Part shown: positions 58,796-64,000 of the stretch, piece after piece
Position numbering within the stretch: the first letter of the stretch is position 1
Layout: every line of letters begins with the position of its first letter
DNA from: Micromonosporaceae bacterium
GTDB taxonomy: Bacteria > Actinomycetota > Actinomycetes > Mycobacteriales > Micromonosporaceae
Direction of reading: 5' to 3'
Assembly: GCA_009377645.1 (NCBI GenBank)
Contig: WHTQ01000008.1
Span: 1-64,000, forward strand
Length of the DNA stretch: 64,000 bases
Made by a program: the position numbers and the translations under genes
Notes under the pieces: generated by a model
The model's input: the letters and a program-made list of their open reading frames with translations, nothing else
Told to the model about the DNA's origin: nothing
The model's database searches: none

Positions 58796-60402
58796 GGCCG
58801 GTCGACGGCCTGGGCGGCGCGGTCGCGGAGCTCCCGCTTGAGCACCTTTCCCGCGGCGTTGCGCGGCAGGTCGTTGACGACCTCGATGTCACGCGGCACC
58901 TTGAAGTCGGCCAGTGACGCCGCGCAGTGGGCGCGGATCGCGTCGAGGTCGACCGGGACGTCCTCGGGCCGGACTGTGATGAACGCTTTGAGATCCTCGC
59001 CCAGCACCCGGTGCGGCTTGGCGACCACCGCGGCTTCCACCACCAAGGGGTGCTGCGTCAGCACGGCCTCGACCTCCACCGAGGAGATGTTGTAGCCGCC
59101 GCGGACCACCAGGTCCTTCCGGCGGTCGACGTGGTAGACGAAGCCCGCCTCGTCGATCCGGACGATGTCGCCAGTCCAGAGCCAGCCGTCGCGCAAGGCG
59201 GACCTGGTGGCGGCGGTGTCCTTGTAGTACTCCTTCATGAGCGACGGGCCGGTGAGGATGAACTCGCCCGTCTCACCGGGGCCGACGTCCGTGCCGTCCG
59301 GGTGCACGACGCGAAACCGGGTGTAGCGGCCCATGGCGCGGTTCCCGACCGAGCCGAGCCGGGCGACCGCGTACTCCTCCGGCAGGTAGATCCCGCCCGG
59401 CCCCGCCTCGGTCAACCCGTAGGTCTGCATCAGGCCGGCCCACGGGAAGGTCCGCCGGAGCTCCTCAATCAGCACCGGAGTCATGCTGGCGCCGCCGTAG
59501 TCGAGGATCCGGACCCGCCGCAGGCGGTCCGGATCGGGCCGGCTGACGTTCAGCACGAGCTGGTACACGCCAGGAACGGCCACGTACACGCTGGTTCCGG
59601 AGCTGGCCATCAGTCGCAGTGTGTCCGCCGGGTCGAAGTCTTCCAGGACGAAGGCGGCCCCGGCCCACAGCGCCGAGAGGGAGTTGAAGTGCAGCGCGCC
59701 GCCCCCAAAGATCGGGAACGGGCTCTGCAGCGCCTCGCCCGCCGTGAGCCGGAAGGCGTCCGCCCACTGCAATCCCGCCGCCAGCGCGGAGCCGTGGGTG
59801 TGCAGCACTCCCTTGGGGGTGCCGGTGGTGCCCGAGGTGTAAACCAGACACAGGTCGTCGGTCGGGGAGACCGGCCGGGCCGGTGCCTCGGCCGCCTGCC
59901 GGGTCCGCCCACGTAGAGCGGTCCCCTCGGCGCCGTCGACGACGATGGTGGCCGGTGGCGCCGGCAGCCCGGCCAGCGCCGCCCCGAACGTGTCGCGCTC
60001 GCGCTCGGTGGCGATCAGGACCCGGGCTTCGGAGTGACCGAGGATGTGCGCGATCTCGCGCGGCGTGAGCCGGTTGTTGATCGGTACGTTGACCGCGCCG
60101 AGCCGGGCCACCGCGTGGTAGACCACCATGGCCTCGGTCCCGTGGCTGTTGCCGAGCATCCAGGCAACCCGGTCCTGCGGCCGCACACCGTAGTCGTGTG
60201 CTAGAACCTGCGCGAGCTGGGCGGCCTCCAGCCGCCATGTCTCGAACGCCAGGGTCCGGTAGGTGCGCGCCTGGGAGACGGCGACCAGCCCGGGCGCCTC
60301 CGGCTGTTCGTCGGCGCGCCGGTCCAGCAGCGCCGACACGGTGTCGGGCTGCAGCTCCGCGGGGAACGGGTGGGGCGGCTCAACGTCCACAGTGACCTCC
60401 AT
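58780..60402 (-). CDS. AMP-dependent acyl-CoA synthetase
   Basis: 540 residues. Adenylation motifs: YTSGTTGTPKG (A3), TYGLTEAGPGG (A5), DGWLWTGDIVRIDEAG (A7), RRKDLVVRGGYNISSVEVE (A8) and NAAGKVLKREL with the catalytic Lys (A10). Activates a carboxylic acid as CoA thioester, with the acid perhaps brought in by the adjacent importer. ATG 60402 overlaps the DUF35 stop by one base. Its end overlaps the end of the gntR gene by 16 bp. Confidence 0.92.
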   Translation of the reverse strand: MEVTVDVEPPHPFPAELQPDTVSALLDRRADEQPEAPGLVAVSQARTYRTLAFETWRLEAAQLAQVLAHDYGVRPQDRVAWMLGNSHGTEAMVVYHAVARLGAVNVPINNRLTPREIAHILGHSEARVLIATERERDTFGAALAGLPAPPATIVVDGAEGTALRGRTRQAAEAPARPVSPTDDLCLVYTSGTTGTPKGVLHTHGSALAAGLQWADAFRLTAGEALQSPFPIFGGGALHFNSLSALWAGAAFVLEDFDPADTLRLMASSGTSVYVAVPGVYQLVLNVSRPDPDRLRRVRILDYGGASMTPVLIEELRRTFPWAGLMQTYGLTEAGPGGIYLPEEYAVARLGSVGNRAMGRYTRFRVVHPDGTDVGPGETGEFILTGPSLMKEYYKDTAATRSALRDGWLWTGDIVRIDEAGFVYHVDRRKDLVVRGGYNISSVEVEAVLTQHPLVVEAAVVAKPHRVLGEDLKAFITVRPEDVPVDLDAIRAHCAASLADFKVPRDIEVVNDLPRNAAGKVLKRELRDRAAQAVDRPQASS

Positions 60403-60809
60403 CACGAACCGATCGGCGTGAACTGGGCGACGAGGAGGCCCTGCCGCGGGGCGAACCGTACGCCCACCGGCATCCCGACCGTCACCTCGTCGACGGGACA
60501 GCCTACGACGTGGCCCATCAGGCGAGGGCCGGCGTCGAGGTCGACCAGCGCGATCGGGTACGGCACGTCGGCCGCGAACTCGGCGGTTGGCGCGCGGCGC
60601 ACCACGGTGAAGGAGTAGACGGTGCCGCGCGGTCGCACCGCCGTCCACGTCAGCGCGCGGCCACCACAGGACACACACCACAGCCGGGCGTACAGCTGGT
60701 GGTGGCCGCAGGTTTGGCAGCGCTGGACCCGCAGTTCGCCGGCCTGCGCGCCTTCCCAGAACGGGAGGTTCTCGGGCTCTGCCTGGGGCGCGCTCTGGTG
60801 GTGGCTCAA
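60402..60809 (-). CDS. DUF35 Zn-ribbon/OB-fold acyl-CoA-associated protein
   Basis: 135 residues. Two CxxC pairs in CQTCGHHQLYARLWCVSCG form the rubredoxin-like zinc ribbon, and the rest (GTVYSFTVVRRAPT, PYPIALVDLDAGPRLMGHVV) is the OB fold. Proteins of this type bind acyl-CoA and form complexes with thiolase-like partners, as in steroid side-chain aldolase Ltp2 or benzylsuccinate BbsAB. TTG 60809 overlaps the thiolase-like stop (TTGA), as expected for a complex. Confidence 0.88.
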   Translation of the reverse strand: MSHHQSAPQAEPENLPFWEGAQAGELRVQRCQTCGHHQLYARLWCVSCGGRALTWTAVRPRGTVYSFTVVRRAPTAEFAADVPYPIALVDLDAGPRLMGHVVGCPVDEVTVGMPVGVRFAPRQGLLVAQFTPIGS

Positions 60810-61972
60810 CGGTCCCCCGCAAGGATGAGCGTTCCATGCGAGGCCAGGATGCCGCCCTCCATGTGGACCAGCGCCGTCTCGGCTCCGGCCACCTGCCGGT
60901 CGGCGGCTTCGCCCCGGAGCTGCCGCACCGCCTCGGATACCAGGAACAGGCCGGTTGGCTTGCCCGGGTGTCCGAACGACAGCACGCCGCCGTGGGTATT
61001 TACCGGCAGCCGGCCGGACAACCTGGTGTTGCCCTCGCGGACGAACGCGCCGCCGCCACCTTTCGGGCAGAAGCCAAGGTCCTCGAGCTGCATGCACTGG
61101 ATGAAGCTGAACGCGTCGTAGATCATCGCGACGTCGATCTCTGCTGGAGTCAGCCCGGCCGCCCGGAACGCGGCAGGCCCGGAAACGGCCGCGCCGGTCA
61201 CGGTCAGGTCGCCCGCCTGCGTCAGGTGTTCGTAGCCGTGGTGTTCGCCCACGCCGGTGATCCGGATCGGAGGCTTGGGCAGATCGCGCGCGCGGGCGGC
61301 CGACGCGAGGACGACCGCGCCGCCGCCGTCGGAGACCGGTGCGCAGTCGAGCAGGCGAAGCGGGTCGGCGACCAGCCGGGAGCCCAGGACGTCCTGGGCG
61401 GTCAGCGGCGCGCGGAACTGCGCCGCGGGATGCCGCCGGGCGTGTTCCCGGTCGATCTCGGCGACTAGCGCGAAGTCGGTCACGTCGGCGCCGTACTCGT
61501 GGATGTAGCGCCGAGCGACCATCGCGTACATCGCCGGTATGGTGGGCCCGGCCGGCCCCTCATAGGCGGGGTGACCGATCGTGGCCATCGAGGCGACGGT
61601 GGCGTCCCGCCCGAGCCCGGTCGCGAGGTTGTCGGCCTTCGCGACCACGACCACCTCGCATACACCGGCGCCGATCATGGCGGCGGCGTGCTCGATCGCG
61701 GCCACGCTCGTTGACCCGCCCGCGTTCACGGTCAGCACATGCCGAGGGTGGTGGCCGAGGTACTCGGCGACTACGTCGGCGTGGTAGAGCACGGGCGAGA
61801 CCCGGGAGCCGGCCGTCACCAGCCCGTCGACATCGCGCAGGCGCAGGCCGGCGTCGTCGAGCGCTGCCCGGATCGCCTCGGCGTGGAGCTGGATGCTGGT
61901 GCGGTCAGGCACCTTGCCGACGGCGGTCTCGCCGACTCCGACGATCGCGCAGTGGTCGAGAAACGAGCTCAC
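60806..61972 (-). CDS. Thiolase-like (SCP2-type) protein lacking the nucleophilic Cys
   Basis: 388 residues of the thiolase superfamily: AIVGVGETAVGKVPDRTS at the start, VNAGGSTSVAAIEHAAAMI where thiolases have the catalytic Cys (here Gly-Gly-Ser), and NTHGGVLSFGHPG with the active-site His residues. Loss of the Cys is typical for partners of DUF35 proteins that act as retro-aldolases or hydrolytic lyases rather than thiolases. GTG 61972 is preceded by GGAG. Joined with DUF35 by overlap; the substrate is unknown. Confidence 0.88.
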   Translation of the reverse strand: MSSFLDHCAIVGVGETAVGKVPDRTSIQLHAEAIRAALDDAGLRLRDVDGLVTAGSRVSPVLYHADVVAEYLGHHPRHVLTVNAGGSTSVAAIEHAAAMIGAGVCEVVVVAKADNLATGLGRDATVASMATIGHPAYEGPAGPTIPAMYAMVARRYIHEYGADVTDFALVAEIDREHARRHPAAQFRAPLTAQDVLGSRLVADPLRLLDCAPVSDGGGAVVLASAARARDLPKPPIRITGVGEHHGYEHLTQAGDLTVTGAAVSGPAAFRAAGLTPAEIDVAMIYDAFSFIQCMQLEDLGFCPKGGGGAFVREGNTRLSGRLPVNTHGGVLSFGHPGKPTGLFLVSEAVRQLRGEAADRQVAGAETALVHMEGGILASHGTLILAGDR

Positions 61973-62056
61973 GGCAGCTCCGCGGGTACGGCGGCTGATG
62001 ACTGTCCCGTCCCGGCGGCCGCGGGGAGATGCCTGGTGACACCACCGCGGGCCGGG

Positions 62057-62845
62057 TCACATGTAGACGGCCTCACCGGCACCGCCGGACACGACGAGGA
62101 CCTCGCCGCTGATAGCTGCGGCGCGATCGGAAGCGAGGAAGGCGATGGCGTCGGAGACCTCGGAAGCTTCGACCACCCGGCCGATCGCGGTCCGCGCCGC
62201 GGCCGCCTTCTCGTACTCGGCGCTGGTGACGCCGAGCTGCCGCGCGCGTCGATCGAGCCAGTCCTCGGTGCGGACCGTACCGGGATGGACCACGTTCACG
62301 GTGATCCCGAACGAGCCCAGCTCCCACGCCATGCTCCGCGCCAGGTGACCGAGCGCCAGGTTACGAAAGCCGCTCGTGTAGTTCCCTGCCATCCGTGCGG
62401 ACAGGCCACCGACCAGCACCACGCGGCCCCAGCCGGCGGCCTTCATCGGGCGGGCGCACTCCCTCGCGCACCGGAGGTAGCCCAGGAACTTGGTGTCGAA
62501 GTCGTCGAGCAGCGCACCCTCGTCCAACTCGTCCAGGGTCCCGCTGGTGGTCCCGCCCGGTGAGCCGGCGTTGTTGACCAGGATATGGACGCCGCCCCAG
62601 GCCTCGACCACCTGCCCGACCGCCCGGCTGACCGACGCGGCGTCGCGTACGTCGCCCGGGACCGGGAGCACCGGACTTCCGGTGGCACTGGCGATCTCGT
62701 CCGCCGCCGCGCCCAGCCACTGCGGATCGCGGGCGAGCAACGCCACCCTGGCGCCATGCGCGGCGAGCGACTGTGCGGTTGCCCGGCCGATGCCGTGGCT
62801 ACCACCGGTCACCAGCGCCACACGTCCCGCCAGGCCCAGCTCCAC
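62057..62845 (-). CDS. Short-chain dehydrogenase/reductase
   Basis: 262 residues. Cofactor motif VALVTGGSHGIGRA at 9-22, NNAG near 92-95, GITVNVVHPGTVRTE. The catalytic Tyr-xxx-Lys is atypical: NYTSGFRNLALGHL has Tyr but no Lys at the +4 position, so catalysis may be altered. First gene of the minus-strand set, divergent from the luciferase-like gene over an 84-bp shared control region. Confidence 0.88.
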   Translation of the reverse strand: MELGLAGRVALVTGGSHGIGRATAQSLAAHGARVALLARDPQWLGAAADEIASATGSPVLPVPGDVRDAASVSRAVGQVVEAWGGVHILVNNAGSPGGTTSGTLDELDEGALLDDFDTKFLGYLRCARECARPMKAAGWGRVVLVGGLSARMAGNYTSGFRNLALGHLARSMAWELGSFGITVNVVHPGTVRTEDWLDRRARQLGVTSAEYEKAAAARTAIGRVVEASEVSDAIAFLASDRAAAISGEVLVVSGGAGEAVYM

Positions 62846-62929
62846 CCGCCCTCCTCTACAAGATCAAATTAAGTATACAATACCATAGAAGCCTTCGCCC
62901 GGCCGCCGTCCGGGCGTGGAGGGAGACGC
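62846..62929. promoter_or_regulatory. Divergent promoter/operator of SDR and luciferase-like genes
   Basis: The AT-rich core has GTATACAATAC at 62873-62883. TACAAT (62876-62881) can serve as a plus-strand -10 and TATACT (complement of 62872-62877) as a minus-strand -10, so the two face each other. The ATACAAT heptamer also overlaps the -10 before the second ABC importer, which points to the same GntR/FCD protein. Confidence 0.5.
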
Positions 62930-63970
62930 ATGCGATTTGGATATCTCGCGTTCGCGGAGGTCGCGGGCGGTGGTCGCGGAACGTTCCGCGCGCTGGCCGA
63001 CGAGGCACGCGCCGCCGAGCGAGCCGGGTTCGACATCTATGCCATGACCGAACACCATCAGGGGCAGCAGGGCGAGATCAGCTCGCCGCTCGCGTGGCTG
63101 ACCGCGCTAGCCGCGGTGACGGAGCGGATCGAGCTCGGACCGTGTGTGGCGCTGTTGCCGCTCTACCATCCGTTGCGCCTGGCCGAGGAGACCGCGATCC
63201 TCGACGTCGTCTCGGATGGGCGGGCATTCCTCGGGGTGGGCATGGGCTACCAGCGGCGCGACCTGGAGCCGTTCGGGGTCGCACCCGGGCAGCGGGTTCC
63301 CGCGTTCGAGCGGTCGCTCGGGTTCCTGGCGCGCCAGCTTGGCACGCCACAGCCCGACGGCGACCCGCAGGACGGCGACCCGCAGGACGGCGACCCGCGG
63401 GACCGCGGCGTACGGGTGACGCCGACGCCGGTGCGCCAGCCGGTGCCGATCTGGGGAGGCGCGACCAAGCGGGTGGCGATCGAGCGAGTGGCCCGTCGGT
63501 GCGACGGGTGGATCTGCGGCGGCACCACGCCGCTGGACAAGCTCGAACGGGGAACGGACATCTACGTTCGCGCCGCCACGGCCGCCGGCCGCGAGCCTAG
63601 GATCATGCTGTTGCGGGACGTCTGGCTCACCGGTGGGAACGCGCCGGCCGACGCGGCGTACATCGCCGACCTACGCCGGCACTTCGAGCACCTGCACCGG
63701 GCCGACGGGCCCCGGGACGCGCCGCCGGCTGGCACCATCGGTGCGGATGCGCTCGCCGGAACCGCCATCGTCGGCGACGCCGCCCACTGCCGGGCGGTGA
63801 TCGCCGGCCACGCTGCGCGGGTGCCGATCGACACGTTCCTGGTCCGGATGCGCACCGGCTACGGCCCGCCAGCGGACGCCGTCGTGGATGCAATCTTGCG
63901 GTTCGGGGACGAGGTCATCGGACCGCTCCGGCAGGCCGCTGAGCCCGGGTCCCGGGTGAGCCATGGCTGA
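62930..63970 (+). CDS. Luciferase-like (LLM) flavin-dependent monooxygenase
   Basis: 346 residues. RFGYLAFAEVAGG start, AERAGFDIYAMTEHHQGQ, ERIELGPCVALLPLYHPLRLAEE, and GRAFLGVGMGYQRRDLEPFG are the bacterial-luciferase-type FMN/F420 barrel pattern. Three GDPQD units (15-nt repeats near 63355-63400) form a flexible insert. GGAG lies 5 nt before ATG 62930. Could oxidise a ketone or sulfur compound in the same pathway; whether it uses FMN or F420 is open. Confidence 0.88.
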   Translation: MRFGYLAFAEVAGGGRGTFRALADEARAAERAGFDIYAMTEHHQGQQGEISSPLAWLTALAAVTERIELGPCVALLPLYHPLRLAEETAILDVVSDGRAFLGVGMGYQRRDLEPFGVAPGQRVPAFERSLGFLARQLGTPQPDGDPQDGDPQDGDPRDRGVRVTPTPVRQPVPIWGGATKRVAIERVARRCDGWICGGTTPLDKLERGTDIYVRAATAAGREPRIMLLRDVWLTGGNAPADAAYIADLRRHFEHLHRADGPRDAPPAGTIGADALAGTAIVGDAAHCRAVIAGHAARVPIDTFLVRMRTGYGPPADAVVDAILRFGDEVIGPLRQAAEPGSRVSHG

Positions 63971-64000
63971 CGGTCGCGAGTCGCGCACCAGACTGCACCA
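63963..64000 (+). CDS. Possible start of a next gene (partial)
   Basis: ATG 63963 overlaps the previous stop by 8 bp and opens MADGRESRTRLH to the window edge. Overlap with the upstream gene fits the operon style seen here, but 12 residues say nothing about function. Confidence 0.35.
   Translation, partial: MADGRESRTRLH

Overview
The window is a high-GC (about 70 percent or more), gene-dense actinobacterial chromosome segment, most likely from a member of the Micromonosporaceae. Evidence: the block bldG, anti-sigma partner, hppA, topA, MFS-thymidylate kinase fusion, holB is the actinobacterial arrangement also known from Streptomyces. There are many leaderless TANNNT promoters, a c-di-AMP riboswitch ahead of an NlpC/P60 hydrolase, a four-gene frd operon and intergenic palindromes built around GATCATG. 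The genus is an inference.

Layout. 1-3050: tail of a probable coenzyme F420 ligase-like gene, purK-purE and a PIG-L deacetylase. 3051-5274: a decayed accessory stretch with an orphan HipB-like regulator, a hemerythrin-domain gene, a 243-bp duplicated copy of the 3' end of the neighbouring helicase gene and an AlbA_2/Schlafen-type relic. 5275-16315: a MrfA-like helicase, then a complete cell-envelope-stress locus of the mycobacterial iniBAC type. It has a large LuxR/LAL regulator and an Hsp70-like ATPase on the minus strand, and an IniB-like repeat protein plus two dynamin-like GTPases on the plus strand. 16370-27980: bldG, degenerate GHKL partner, K+-independent H+-pyrophosphatase, topA, TetR regulator, MFS-Tmk fusion, holB and a YbaB-like gene. 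27964-29664: membrane metallophosphoesterase.

29727-37698 is a 7.9-kb genomic island in tRNA-Thr(CGT). The 3' half of the tRNA is repeated almost exactly at 37656-37698, and a frameshifted, truncated tyrosine integrase lies just inside the tRNA. Cargo: a Fe(III)-type ABC importer (lipoprotein, double permease, ATPase), a two-domain cupin, an EutA-like reactivase without EutBC, a UbiD-family stub and an IS481-type transposase fragment.

37729-53064: DHFR/RibD-like reductase, NlpC/P60 hydrolase with riboswitch and promoter, frdABCD with a small Cys-containing leader gene, Nei-type glycosylase, GNAT, a small membrane protein, a translationally coupled XRE-sensor plus glycosyltransferase pair of unknown role, DUF2461, M20 hydrolase, epimerase, an AbiEi-like gene cut off by a 28-bp perfect palindrome, trmB and initiator tRNA.

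53169-64000: a methyltransferase and then a catabolic cluster. It holds a second Fe(III)-type ABC importer, a GntR/FCD regulator, an acyl-CoA ligase, a DUF35 Zn-ribbon/OB protein with a thiolase-like partner lacking the usual nucleophilic Cys, an SDR and a luciferase-like monooxygenase. ATACAAT half-sites overlap the -10 boxes of both the importer promoter and the SDR/monooxygenase divergent promoter, so the GntR protein probably controls the whole cluster.
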